Origin: Gilvibacter sp.
Lineage (GTDB): Bacteria > Bacteroidota > Bacteroidia > Flavobacteriales > Flavobacteriaceae
Reading direction: 5' to 3'
Length of the DNA stretch: 32,491 nucleotides
Assembly: GCF_013214815.1 (NCBI RefSeq)
Contig: NZ_JABSPU010000025.1
Location: forward strand, 1-32,491
This document shows, in pieces, positions 15,329 through 23,170 of the stretch; within the stretch, counting starts at the first letter, position 1; every line of letters starts with the position of its first letter. Under the pieces are notes generated by a model. It worked only from the letters and a program-made list of their open reading frames with translations. It was not told the origin of the DNA and did no database searches. A program made the position numbers and the translations under genes.

Positions 15329-16258
15329 TTATGTCTTAACTATTTCTTTTATTTGAGCCTGTATGTCCGCTTTACTCTGGCGTTTAACTTCGGCTCTCTT
15401 GTACTGTATGTACCCCCGCCCTTTGTATCGGTATAACGTGCCCGATTGCGGGTGGTATAGTTCGATGGTGCTGTCATTGATAACGTGGAGTTCAAAGTAT
15501 TCATTGCCCAAATAATCATAATCTAGTGTTAAATATTTTATGTAGGGGTCACCGGCATCATCTGCTACATTATAGACCCCTTCGTAATCCCAAAATATTA
15601 AATCAATATTCGTGCCAAGAGGGTCTTTGGAACTCCTAAAATTATCTAAACCTCCAGCAGGAAGGAACTGTAAGAAGTTTTCCTTATCAAATGGATTCTC
15701 TGCTCCATAGTCACTGGTTGCTACATTTTCCCATGCCACATACTCTTGTAGGAAGTAATGGATATTGTCGTAGAATACTAGGTCGTAATCAAAGGTGTTT
15801 CTCTGATAGCCCACTAGGGTATAACTGATGTTCCCCGGACGATAATACACACGAATCTCATTATGACTCAGTGGAGTGATCTCAAGCGGATAGAATCCGT
15901 CCAAATCGTGGTTCACTTCCAAGATGTAATCGTATTCCAATACATCATAGAAACCAACGTCCAATCCAAAGCCATTTCCTTGGCTACCAATTCCAACCAA
16001 ATTGTTGTTTGCCCAAAGCACACCGTTCAAAAAGGAAACGGTAAAGGCCTTTTGCAAGAATGGAATCTCTCCATTACCTGTAGTACGATTGATATCCACG
16101 TACCACAATTCATGGGAATTCAATACCGCTGAAAGAGGAACCGGAACTGGATCCGGATCGGTCACTACGATATCATCTTCAATTATAACCTGCGTAGAAC
16201 AGGCCGAAAAACTAAGGGCCAAAAGGGCAAGTACTGCGAGTGATTTTAGTGTCTTCAT
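15329..16258 (-). CDS. Conserved flavobacterial lipoprotein of unknown function (nadD-neighbour family)
   Basis: A 309-aa lipoprotein: MKTLKSLAVLALLALSFSAC has a lipobox (SFSAC), followed by an acidic Asp-Pro-Val linker and a beta-rich domain. Notable segments are LNSHELWYVDINRTTGNGE, VLWANNNLVGIGSQGNGFG, YDLVFYDNIHYFLQEYVAWE, and near the end LTLDYDYLGNEYFELHVIND. From memory, flavobacterial members of this family are often stored under names such as nicotinic acid mononucleotide adenylyltransferase because they sit next to nadD. Nothing here supports that enzyme: there is no HxGH or ISxTxIR motif. It has its own candidate -7 box (16303-16310) and faces nadD. Confidence 0.85.
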   Translation of the reverse strand: MKTLKSLAVLALLALSFSACSTQVIIEDDIVVTDPDPVPVPLSAVLNSHELWYVDINRTTGNGEIPFLQKAFTVSFLNGVLWANNNLVGIGSQGNGFGLDVGFYDVLEYDYILEVNHDLDGFYPLEITPLSHNEIRVYYRPGNISYTLVGYQRNTFDYDLVFYDNIHYFLQEYVAWENVATSDYGAENPFDKENFLQFLPAGGLDNFRSSKDPLGTNIDLIFWDYEGVYNVADDAGDPYIKYLTLDYDYLGNEYFELHVINDSTIELYHPQSGTLYRYKGRGYIQYKRAEVKRQSKADIQAQIKEIVKT

Positions 16259-16302
16259 AATCTTGGTATTAAAGTTCAGTTAGTAAAAACCAAACAGCGT
16301 GC

Positions 16303-16310
16303 CAAACTTA
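16303..16310 (-). promoter_or_regulatory. Candidate -7 box for the lipoprotein gene
   Basis: The minus strand reads TAAGTTTG, a perfect TANNTTTG match 44 bases before the ATG at 16258. No clear -33 partner was found. Confidence 0.4.
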
Positions 16311-16354
16311 CAATATGTTGATATACAGTTAATTATGAGCTATTTTTAATTGAT

Positions 16355-16362
16355 TATTTTTG
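16355..16362 (+). promoter_or_regulatory. Candidate -7 box for gpsA
   Basis: TATTTTTG is a perfect TANNTTTG match ending 17 bases before the ATG at 16380. It argues against the in-frame TTG at 16350 as the start. Confidence 0.45.
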
Positions 16363-16379
16363 ATAACCAAATAGCAGTA

Positions 16380-17384
16380 ATGGCAAAAACCCCTAAAATC
16401 GCGGTCTTTGGTGGCGGCAGTATGGCTACCGCAATTGTAAAGATGCTCACAGAAAATGTGGACGAGCTAGGCTGGTATATGCGTTCCGTATATGCCTTAG
16501 AACACATCAAGAAACAAAAGCACAATCCCAACTACTTGAGTTCGGTAGAATTTGAGACCCAAAAGCTGGTTTTGAGCAATGATATAGACGAGATGATCCG
16601 CTATGCAGACTTCTTGATCTTTGTGATCCCTTCGGCCTTTTTACAGGGCGAACTGGACAAAGCCAAAGAATCTTTGGAAGACAAGGTCATTTTCTCAGCC
16701 ATTAAAGGGATTGTCCCAGAAAGCAGCCTTATTGTGGGGGATCATTTCTTCACCCATTACAACATTCCTTTTGAGAACATCGGAGTGATCACAGGGCCTT
16801 GTCACGCAGAAGAAGTGGCTTTAGAGCGCCTTTCCTATTTGACCATTGCTTGTGCAGATCAAGACAAAGCCGCTTGGGTAGCTGATAAACTCAGCAGTCA
16901 TTACATAAAATGCAACATCAGTGATGATATCATCGGCACGGAATACGCTGCCATGCTTAAGAATATTTACGCCTTGGCAGCGGGAATTTGCCACGGATTG
17001 GGTTATGGAGACAACTTTCAATCGGTACTGATGAGTAACGCGATCCGAGAGATGAAGCGCTATGTGAAGAAAATGCACAAAATGAAACGCGACATTAATG
17101 GTTCTGCCTATTTAGGTGATCTTCTGGTAACCGGCTATTCCACCTTTAGTAGAAACCGCATGTTCGGGAACATGATCGGGAAGGGATATACTGTAAAAAG
17201 CGCCATGATGGAAATGAGCATGGTTGCCGAAGGGTATTACGCCACCAAAAGCGCCTACAAACTCAATCAGGCCCACGGAAAGAAGAAGGCCAAGACGCCA
17301 ATTATCAACGCTGTATATGCTGTTCTTTATGACGGCAAGGAACCTAAAAAGATTTTTAAAAAGTTGGCCGATAAGCTTACTTAG
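16380..17384 (+). CDS. gpsA: Glycerol-3-phosphate dehydrogenase [NAD(P)+]
   Basis: Reduces dihydroxyacetone phosphate to sn-glycerol 3-phosphate for phospholipid synthesis. 334 aa. The N-terminal Rossmann motif is IAVFGGGSMATAIVKMLTEN. It is followed by FVIPSAFLQGEL, VIFSAIKGIVPESSLIVGDH, GVITGPCHAEEVALERLSYL, the catalytic-Lys helix YAAMLKNIYALAAGICHGLG, and DLLVTGYSTFSRNRMFG with the family Arg. The GGGSMATA loop differs from the common GxGxWGTA form, which I believe is normal in Bacteroidota. The ATG at 16380 gives the standard start MAKTPKIAVFGGG. The 3' end overlaps the convergent conserved gene by 8 bases. Confidence 0.94.
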   Translation: MAKTPKIAVFGGGSMATAIVKMLTENVDELGWYMRSVYALEHIKKQKHNPNYLSSVEFETQKLVLSNDIDEMIRYADFLIFVIPSAFLQGELDKAKESLEDKVIFSAIKGIVPESSLIVGDHFFTHYNIPFENIGVITGPCHAEEVALERLSYLTIACADQDKAAWVADKLSSHYIKCNISDDIIGTEYAAMLKNIYALAAGICHGLGYGDNFQSVLMSNAIREMKRYVKKMHKMKRDINGSAYLGDLLVTGYSTFSRNRMFGNMIGKGYTVKSAMMEMSMVAEGYYATKSAYKLNQAHGKKKAKTPIINAVYAVLYDGKEPKKIFKKLADKLT

Positions 17385-17772
17385 CCATCACCCCAGACTC
17401 TTCCATCACCGGAAGTTCCTGCGCCAGCTCTTCTTTAACGCTGTAAGGCTCAAAGACAAAGGTCTTGTCATAGAGTTTACCGTCTGCAAAGAAAGTGAGT
17501 AAGTACTCATTGGTAAAGCCTAAAACCTCATCTGGGAGTAATTCAATCTTAGCGGAGGTTCCTGGCGCTACATCGTTTAGGCCATGTCTTAAGGTAGAGG
17601 TTTTGCGGTCTGAATCGTTTCCGCGAGACATCACTAATGTAGTCTGCAATACTTGGTCCCAATCGTTGATCAAATACACATACCAGTTTTGGGCCAAGAA
17701 TTCCTTGTCCCATTCGCGCACGGCAACAATGTGAACCCGAGTTACCTCTGGGATCTCAATATCTTTTCGCAT
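17377..17772 (-). CDS. Conserved flavobacterial protein of unknown function downstream of pheS
   Basis: A 131-aa soluble protein without signal peptide or membrane segment. It starts MRKDIEIPEVTRVHIVAVRE and continues WDKEFLAQNWYVYLINDWD, and looks like an all-beta domain (VLGFTNEYLLTFFADGKLYD, then TFVFEPYSVKEEL) with a short, low-complexity acidic tail. I recognise it only as a small flavobacterial family that tends to follow pheS; databases sometimes name it as PheS by neighbourhood, but it has no class II synthetase motif. Three bases separate it from the pheS stop, so the two are cotranscribed. The 3' end overlaps that of gpsA by 8 bases. Confidence 0.8.
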   Translation of the reverse strand: MRKDIEIPEVTRVHIVAVREWDKEFLAQNWYVYLINDWDQVLQTTLVMSRGNDSDRKTSTLRHGLNDVAPGTSAKIELLPDEVLGFTNEYLLTFFADGKLYDKTFVFEPYSVKEELAQELPVMEESGVMAK

Positions 17773-17775
17773 GGC

Positions 17776-18795
17776 TTAAAGAGAGCCTTTAAATTGTTGT
17801 AAAAAGCGGATGTCGTTCTCGCTGAGCATTCGAATGTCTGAGATCTGATGCAACAAGAGTGCAATTCTATCGATTCCCATTCCAAAGGCGAATCCAGAGT
17901 ATTCTTTAGAGTCAATTCCGCAGTTCTCCAAAACGTTTGGATCTACCATACCACAACCCATGATCTCTAACCAACCGGTTCCTTTGGTCATGCGGTAGTC
18001 TGTCTCGGTTTCCAAGCCCCAATACACATCTACTTCCGCAGATGGTTCTGTAAACGGGAAGTAAGATGGACGCAAACGGATCTTTGACTTTCCGAACAAT
18101 TCCGTAGTGAAATACTGAAGCGTTTGCTTGAGGTCTGCAAAGGAAACATCCTTGTCAATGTACAAACCTTCTACTTGATGGAAAAAGCAGTGCGAACGGG
18201 CTGAAATAGCCTCGTTTCTATATACACGCCCCGGAGAAATGGTTCTGATAGGCGGTTGATTGTTCTCCATATAGCGCACTTGCACGGAAGAAGTGTGCGT
18301 ACGCAATAAGATATCTGGATCTGTCTGAATAAAGAAGGTATCCTGCATATCACGGGCCGGGTGATATTCCGGCAAGTTCAAAGCGGTAAAGTTATGCCAA
18401 TCGTCCTCGATCTCTGGTCCTTCAGACACGTTGAATCCAATCCTTGAGAAGATCTCAATGATACGATTCTTTACAATCGATATAGGGTGTCTTGAACCTA
18501 CATGAAGCGGATTCCCAGGACGACTCAAATCACCAAACTGGCCTTGAACCGTGTTTTGAGATTCCATGGAATCTTTGATCTCTTGCAATTTCTCATCAGC
18601 GGCTTGGCGCAGGGCATTGATAGCCTGTCCTAAATCGCGCTTCTGATCTGCAGAAACTTCTTTTAAATCGGAATACAATCCACGAAGAATTCCCTTCTTG
18701 CCCAAGAACTTAATACGAAAAGCTTCTAGCTCGTCGGCGGTCTCTGTAGCGAATCCTTTTACTTCGTCTATGTACTTATTGATCTGATCTTGCAT
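17776..18795 (-). CDS. pheS: Phenylalanine-tRNA ligase alpha subunit
   Basis: Catalytic subunit of the alpha2-beta2 enzyme that charges tRNA-Phe. 339 aa, standard length. An N-terminal coiled-coil region ([20 protein letters not shown]) precedes the class II core: [53 protein letters not shown], motif 2 in [20 protein letters not shown], the Phe-pocket region [17 protein letters not shown], and motif 3 in [20 protein letters not shown]. The ATG at 18795 (or the adjacent ATG at 18798) is preferred; an in-frame GTG at 18849 adds a tail that other PheS proteins lack. pheT is not adjacent on this window. Confidence 0.96.
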   Translation of the reverse strand: MQDQINKYIDEVKGFATETADELEAFRIKFLGKKGILRGLYSDLKEVSADQKRDLGQAINALRQAADEKLQEIKDSMESQNTVQGQFGDLSRPGNPLHVGSRHPISIVKNRIIEIFSRIGFNVSEGPEIEDDWHNFTALNLPEYHPARDMQDTFFIQTDPDILLRTHTSSVQVRYMENNQPPIRTISPGRVYRNEAISARSHCFFHQVEGLYIDKDVSFADLKQTLQYFTTELFGKSKIRLRPSYFPFTEPSAEVDVYWGLETETDYRMTKGTGWLEIMGCGMVDPNVLENCGIDSKEYSGFAFGMGIDRIALLLHQISDIRMLSENDIRFLQQFKGSL

Positions 18796-18816
18796 CATTA
18801 TCTTCTTTGCAGAGGG

Positions 18817-18824
18817 CAAATTTA
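18817..18824 (-). promoter_or_regulatory. Candidate -7 box before pheS
   Basis: The minus strand reads TAAATTTG, a perfect TANNTTTG match about 20 bases before the pheS ATG. If active, pheS can be transcribed apart from the gene at 18850-19206. Confidence 0.4.
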
Positions 18825-18849
18825 AAATTTTATGCCCAATAAGGCCCAC

Positions 18850-19206
18850 TTATTCAATGACTTCTTTTTCTAAGAAGTATTGTACAATGGCTTCTTTCAT
18901 GAGCACGGTTTGCTCTCCTGCCTTTAAAGGGGGTAAAGGCGTGACTACTTCATAATGCGGCCAGCCGTCTTCATCTTCAAAATCAAAGCGGTAGTAACCA
19001 TAAGGCTCCAACAGACGGCAAATGGCAATATGCATGAGATTGACCTTGTCGTCTTTTTTAAAACGACGGTCAAATTGCCCAAACTCCTGTAAACCGATCA
19101 GGTAAATGATCGCGTCTAGGTCCAATGGGGCGCCTTCACCAAAGCGCTCACTGATCATTGCGGTTACCGCTTCCCAACGCTCCTTAAGTAATGGATCTCT
19201 TGACAT
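18850..19206 (-). CDS. Conserved Bacteroidota protein of unknown function upstream of pheS
   Basis: A 118-aa soluble, acidic protein starting MSRDPLLKERWEAVTAMISE. It contains LDLDAIIYLIGLQEFGQFDR, MHIAICRLLEPYGYYRFDFE, then DEDGWPHYEVVTPLPPLKAG, and ends in an acidic helix. I cannot assign a domain with confidence, but the sequence has the look of a family found beside pheS in many Bacteroidota. It lies 54 bases upstream of the pheS start and is probably in the same transcript. A perfect -7 box (minus strand TATCTTTG, 19223-19230) precedes it. Confidence 0.8.
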   Translation of the reverse strand: MSRDPLLKERWEAVTAMISERFGEGAPLDLDAIIYLIGLQEFGQFDRRFKKDDKVNLMHIAICRLLEPYGYYRFDFEDEDGWPHYEVVTPLPPLKAGEQTVLMKEAIVQYFLEKEVIE

Positions 19207-19222
19207 ACTGTGGTTTGAACAA

Positions 19223-19230
19223 CAAAGATA
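19223..19230 (-). promoter_or_regulatory. Candidate -7 box for the gene at 18850-19206
   Basis: The minus strand reads TATCTTTG, a perfect TANNTTTG match 16 bases before the ATG at 19206. On the other strand TATATTTA (19252-19259) could serve cvpA. Confidence 0.4.
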
Positions 19231-19274
19231 CGCAGCCCAGCGTTTGATTTGTATATTTATCGCAAATTAGCAAC

Positions 19275-19811
19275 ATGAATAGCTTAGATTTAGCCCTAGT
19301 GGTGATCATTGGTCTTGCAGCCTGGGGTGGCTGGAAAAAAGGTCTTTTTGTAGAAGTAGCTTCCCTGATCGGAGTGGTTGCCGGTGTTTTTGGAGCGATT
19401 TACTTCTCTGGATACGCAGGCAATTGGCTAGAAAATTCCTTTGACTGGGAACAGAAATACATCAACCTCTCTGCTTTTGCCATTACCTTTTTGATCATAG
19501 TAGTAGCCATTCAAATGGCCGGAAAGGTCTTGACGAAAGTTGCAGATTTTGCGGCTTTGGGTATTCTCAATAAGCTTTTAGGAGCAGTTTTCGGCGGACT
19601 CAAGATGGTCTTTATCCTTTCTGTAGCGCTTATGTGGTTCAACAATTGGGGAATGTCTGGATTCATCCTTACAGAAGATCGCAAAGAAGATTCTATACTC
19701 TACGCCAATATTGAGCCAATCGCTCCGGCAATACTACCCGATCTGATTGAAGATGCTAAACAGATCATAGATGACACTAAAGAAGATCTGCGTCTAAACG
19801 AAGAGAATTAG
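19275..19811 (+). CDS. CvpA family membrane protein
   Basis: A 178-aa inner-membrane protein with four hydrophobic segments. The N-terminal MNSLDLALVVIIGLAAWGGW, KKGLFVEVASLIGVVAGVFG and the amphipathic ADFAALGILNKLLGAVFGGL are the CvpA (colicin V production) family pattern. E. coli CvpA is linked to colicin V export and envelope tolerance; the role in flavobacteria is not established. The C-terminus is acidic and soluble. It is divergent from the pheS cluster, and its stop overlaps the batE stop by four bases (19808-19811). Confidence 0.9.
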   Translation: MNSLDLALVVIIGLAAWGGWKKGLFVEVASLIGVVAGVFGAIYFSGYAGNWLENSFDWEQKYINLSAFAITFLIIVVAIQMAGKVLTKVADFAALGILNKLLGAVFGGLKMVFILSVALMWFNNWGMSGFILTEDRKEDSILYANIEPIAPAILPDLIEDAKQIIDDTKEDLRLNEEN

Positions 19812-20560
19812 AGTTCTTTAACGGCGGTGGCAGCCACCCATCCGTCTTTTCCATTACTTAGTTTAATACGCACCCAATCACCATCTTGGTCAATGATCTC
19901 CAATTTGGTTCCGGCATGCAATTCAAAAGCAATGGCTCCAGTCTTTTTAGGAGCCTCTCGCACTTCCATGCTGTCTGAAAAAACGATCGCCAAACGCTCG
20001 TTTTGAGCATCGGTATAGGTCATATAAGCAGCAGTAAAACTGAAAAGTGTTAAGGCTAAAAGCACAAAAGTTCCCACAAACAGCAGGCGTTTGCGCGAGG
20101 TGGTTCCGGAGAAATAATAGCCTAGAAAACACAACACCCCAGCAATGATAAAACCAATTGACAACCAAGCCCACAGGTTACTGGTTAAGCTTCCAATGGT
20201 ATTGTCATAGGCTCTGGTAAAAACGGTTTTTGGCAAAGGTTCTATGACGTCTACGCGCAAGTTCTCGGCAAATACCAAGTTATTCCGAACTTCTTTATCT
20301 GTTGGGTCTAATTGCAAGGCCTTTTCGTAGTAGTAGATACTTGGAGCAACCTCGCCCAATTTGTAATAGGCATTTCCGAGGTTAAAGTACAAAGCCTTAG
20401 AGTGCTGTCCCTTTTCTAAAACAGCCTTCCAGTCGTCAATGGCTTCTTGAAAAGCATCGGCTTTGTAGTGTTCTTTCCCCGATTCAAAAAGCACATTAGC
20501 GTCTTGCGCACTTAAGGGTGCGACAACAAACAAGAGAATAAGCAGCAGTACCTTTTTCAT
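19808..20560 (-). CDS. batE: BatE, TPR and SH3-domain protein of the aerotolerance operon
   Basis: A 250-aa membrane protein at the end of the Bat operon. It has a signal peptide (MKKVLLLILLFVVAPLSAQ), about two TPR repeats (ALYFNLGNAYYKLGEVAPSI, then YYEKALQLDPTDKEVRNNLV), two membrane segments (about residues 131-150 and 163-182), and a C-terminal bacterial SH3 domain (VREAPKKTGAIAFELHAGTK, then GDWVRIKLSNGKDGWVAATA). The Bat proteins were named for Bacteroides aerotolerance; their molecular mechanism is not settled. The ATG overlaps the batD stop by one base (TAATG). Confidence 0.92.
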   Translation of the reverse strand: MKKVLLLILLFVVAPLSAQDANVLFESGKEHYKADAFQEAIDDWKAVLEKGQHSKALYFNLGNAYYKLGEVAPSIYYYEKALQLDPTDKEVRNNLVFAENLRVDVIEPLPKTVFTRAYDNTIGSLTSNLWAWLSIGFIIAGVLCFLGYYFSGTTSRKRLLFVGTFVLLALTLFSFTAAYMTYTDAQNERLAIVFSDSMEVREAPKKTGAIAFELHAGTKLEIIDQDGDWVRIKLSNGKDGWVAATAVKEL

Positions 20561-22338
20561 TACAATTGTTTATCGAGTTGGGTGATCACTAAGGTTGCCT
20601 TTTCATAATCCGCAGCTACATTATTACTAGCTCCGGAGGCGTAACGAGCAAATTCACAGCTCTTGAGCAGTTCAATGAATTGGGTGATGGAATCCGTTTG
20701 GGCTCCTTTGTCCTCCAACATTTGAGCGATCTTCTCCTTGGCCATCTCTGTGGTCTCAATACGAAGTTTAGCTCGCAAATAATTATGCATAGCTCGCTCC
20801 AGGGACTCGTAGAATAGGGCAGAATCTCCCAAGTTCTTCTTAGCTTCAGAAAGGTATTTTTTGACCAAACGATCAGCTTTACGCTTGCGTTGACCTTCTG
20901 CATCTGCCAAACGTTCTTTGCGCTTCTTCCCAGCAATAATAAAGATCGGGATCAACAATAAAGGTCCTCCCATCAGCGACCAATACAATGCAGACTTGAA
21001 AAATGTCGGTGATGCAATGGGTTGTAAGGAAGATTTTAGTTTGATATAATTGAACTGATCTCCTGTTTGAATGATGTTTTTGGTGCCTCCGCCAGCCGTT
21101 GCTGTATTATCATCGGCAGTGGAGTCCGAAGAAACCGGTCCGTTCTCAACAGTGATCACAGTTCCGTCAGAAGTAATGGTTTTATAGGTCTCGGTGGTCA
21201 AATCAAAATAAGAGAATCGCAAAGGTTGAACCGGATAGGTTCCCTTGAATTGCGGAACCACCGTATACACCGTGGCTATGGAGCCACTCATTCCACTTGA
21301 ATTGGTTTTAATATTTTCCTCACGCTTGGGGTCATAAACCTCCAAAGTGCTTGGCAAAGTGAGTTCTGGCAAGTTGAATAACTTCAGATTACCATCGCCC
21401 TCTGCTTGAACACGAATCTCCAAAGATTCATTGGCATCCACTTGATTGCGCGATGCACTAATATTGAATTTAAAATCCCCAACGGCACCTGTAAAGTTGG
21501 CGGGCTTGCCTTCTTCTGGAAGCGGTTTGACGTCAATAGTCAAATTCCCAGCTGCAACGGTTTGATTTACGGTGGTGGTCAATCGGCGTCCGAAGAAATC
21601 CCGTTTATTACTCAAAACTTCCACAGGGACATCCAACACTAAGGGCTCAATGTTGAGTTCTCCGGTTTTCTGCGGATAGAGTACCGCTGTTTTAAGGATG
21701 ACATAACGGTAATTACGGCCTTTGAACTTCCCTTCAAAGACGCGCCGCTGTCTGTTCTCTTTAACCTGACTCCAGAAATCAGCATATTTTGGAATGTCTA
21801 TTTCCCGCCATGCGCGAGTCACACTTACGTCCTCGGAAACATAGAGCTTATACGTAACAGCAATGGCTTCATTGAGGTATGGATTGCGTTTGGATACCTC
21901 AGCCACCAAATGCACGTTCTCACTGGCTACATACTCGGCATTATTACCATCTTTGGGCACATCTACTGCAGCAGTGACTTCAATGGTTATTGGCAAGGTT
22001 TTATAAAGTTCACCGTCAATCTCAACTGTAGCTTGTTTAATGGTAAACTTACCGCGAGACATCGGAGACAAAAAGTAACTAAAGGTTTTGGAGTAGGTCT
22101 TCTTACCGTTTGCGTAAATATTGTTCACCGATTGATTCGGGCCACCAACAACACGGAAACCGTCAAAATCTGGAGGCGTAAAGTTGTCTCCATCCTTATT
22201 CATTTGAAAGTCGATACGCACGCGCTCATTGATGCCGAGCTTCTCTTTGCTCGCCGAGGCATTGAACTGTACCTGAGCCCAGCCTTGGAATCCGCACAGT
22301 GCAATTAAAACAAATAGTATCGATCTCATCTTCTCCAT
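20560..22338 (-). CDS. batD: BatD, oxygen-tolerance membrane protein
   Basis: BatD, 592 aa. A signal peptide (MRSILFVLIALCGFQGWAQ) is followed by a large periplasmic part made of Ig-like beta domains typical of the BatD family: FNASASKEKLGINERVRIDF, DFDGFRVVGGPNQSVNNIY, SRGKFTIKQATVEIDGELY, and the repeat pattern NQVDANESLEIRVQAEGDGN. One membrane segment near residue 450 (YWSLMGGPLLLIPIFIIAGK) leads to a basic, helical cytoplasmic tail. Start choice: ATG at 22338 (MEKM) or three codons later. It begins one base after the batC stop, and batE follows with a one-base overlap. Confidence 0.93.
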   Translation of the reverse strand: MEKMRSILFVLIALCGFQGWAQVQFNASASKEKLGINERVRIDFQMNKDGDNFTPPDFDGFRVVGGPNQSVNNIYANGKKTYSKTFSYFLSPMSRGKFTIKQATVEIDGELYKTLPITIEVTAAVDVPKDGNNAEYVASENVHLVAEVSKRNPYLNEAIAVTYKLYVSEDVSVTRAWREIDIPKYADFWSQVKENRQRRVFEGKFKGRNYRYVILKTAVLYPQKTGELNIEPLVLDVPVEVLSNKRDFFGRRLTTTVNQTVAAGNLTIDVKPLPEEGKPANFTGAVGDFKFNISASRNQVDANESLEIRVQAEGDGNLKLFNLPELTLPSTLEVYDPKREENIKTNSSGMSGSIATVYTVVPQFKGTYPVQPLRFSYFDLTTETYKTITSDGTVITVENGPVSSDSTADDNTATAGGGTKNIIQTGDQFNYIKLKSSLQPIASPTFFKSALYWSLMGGPLLLIPIFIIAGKKRKERLADAEGQRKRKADRLVKKYLSEAKKNLGDSALFYESLERAMHNYLRAKLRIETTEMAKEKIAQMLEDKGAQTDSITQFIELLKSCEFARYASGASNNVAADYEKATLVITQLDKQL

Positions 22339-22339
22339 C

Positions 22340-23170
22340 TTACCAATCCTTCGCAGATTTTACCTTAGGTCCTTTCTTCTTTTTGACGTTCATTTTCTCC
22401 TGAACTTTCTGCTCTTCATTATTCATGGCTTCTAGCAGGCTCTCAATTTGCTCTTTGGAGAGCTGTCCAGGTTGTTGTTGTGGCTGTTGTTGCTCTTGAG
22501 GCTTATCCGGCTTATTAGGATCGGCATTCTTTTCTTGCTCGTCTCCCGGTTGATCTTGCTGCTGTTGTTGATCGTTCTGATCTTGCTGATCTTCCTGCTC
22601 TTCTTGTTCCCCGTCATCCTTAGGATCTCCCTGGTCACCTTCATCTTTGTCCTCATCGTCTTTATCCTCGTTGTCGTCGTCACCTTCACCGCCGCCGCCA
22701 TTCTGCTGCTCCTTTTCTAGCATCTCTTTGGCTAAGGCTAAATTGTATCGGGTTTCGTCATCGGTAGGATTGTTGCGCAGCGCATTTTTATACGCCTCCA
22801 CAGCTTCTTTGTACTGTTGCGAGTTCATCAAAGTGTTCCCTAAATTGTGGAACGCTTTGTGTTTTTCGCTTTTAGAGGTAGCCACTTCTGCTGCTTGCAC
22901 AAAACGTCTCATGGCCTCATCATTCTTATCTTTCTTATAATAGGCGTTCCCCAAATTGTATTTGCTCGCGGCAACTTGAGGCTCCATAGAGATCGTCTTT
23001 CTGTACAAGGCCTCACCATCGATAAACTCATCCTTGTTGATAGCCACATCAGCATCGGCACGATACGTTTGAGAATTCTTCGCAAATGCCTCCGGATCTT
23101 CTTGGGCAAAGCTCAGTGAGCTTGCCGATGCAAACAATAAAAACAGTATGATCTTCAATGATGTTCTCAT
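22340..23170 (-). CDS. batC: BatC, periplasmic TPR protein with acidic/Gln-rich tail
   Basis: A 276-aa exported protein: signal peptide to SSLSFAQ, then three to four TPR motifs (GEALYRKTISMEPQVAASKY, NLGNAYYKKDKNDEAMRRFV, HNLGNTLMNSQQYKEAVEAY, RNNPTDDETRYNLALAKEML). Residues of about 157-240 are extremely low in complexity, made of Asp, Glu, Gln, Asn, Pro and Lys. The C-terminus returns to an ordered helix (LSKEQIESLLEAMNNEEQKV) and a basic tail. BatC of this plan is usual in Bacteroidota Bat operons. It overlaps batB by four bases (ATGA). The repetitive region should be prone to length change by slippage. Confidence 0.92.
   Translation of the reverse strand: MRTSLKIILFLLFASASSLSFAQEDPEAFAKNSQTYRADADVAINKDEFIDGEALYRKTISMEPQVAASKYNLGNAYYKKDKNDEAMRRFVQAAEVATSKSEKHKAFHNLGNTLMNSQQYKEAVEAYKNALRNNPTDDETRYNLALAKEMLEKEQQNGGGGEGDDDNEDKDDEDKDEGDQGDPKDDGEQEEQEDQQDQNDQQQQQDQPGDEQEKNADPNKPDKPQEQQQPQQQPGQLSKEQIESLLEAMNNEEQKVQEKMNVKKKKGPKVKSAKDW

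Noticed and set aside
22448-22720. Long plus-strand frame encoding a Leu/Ile-rich protein
   Set aside because: It is the antisense of the Gln/Asp/Glu codon run in batC; the hydrophobic content follows from that and no start signal supports it.
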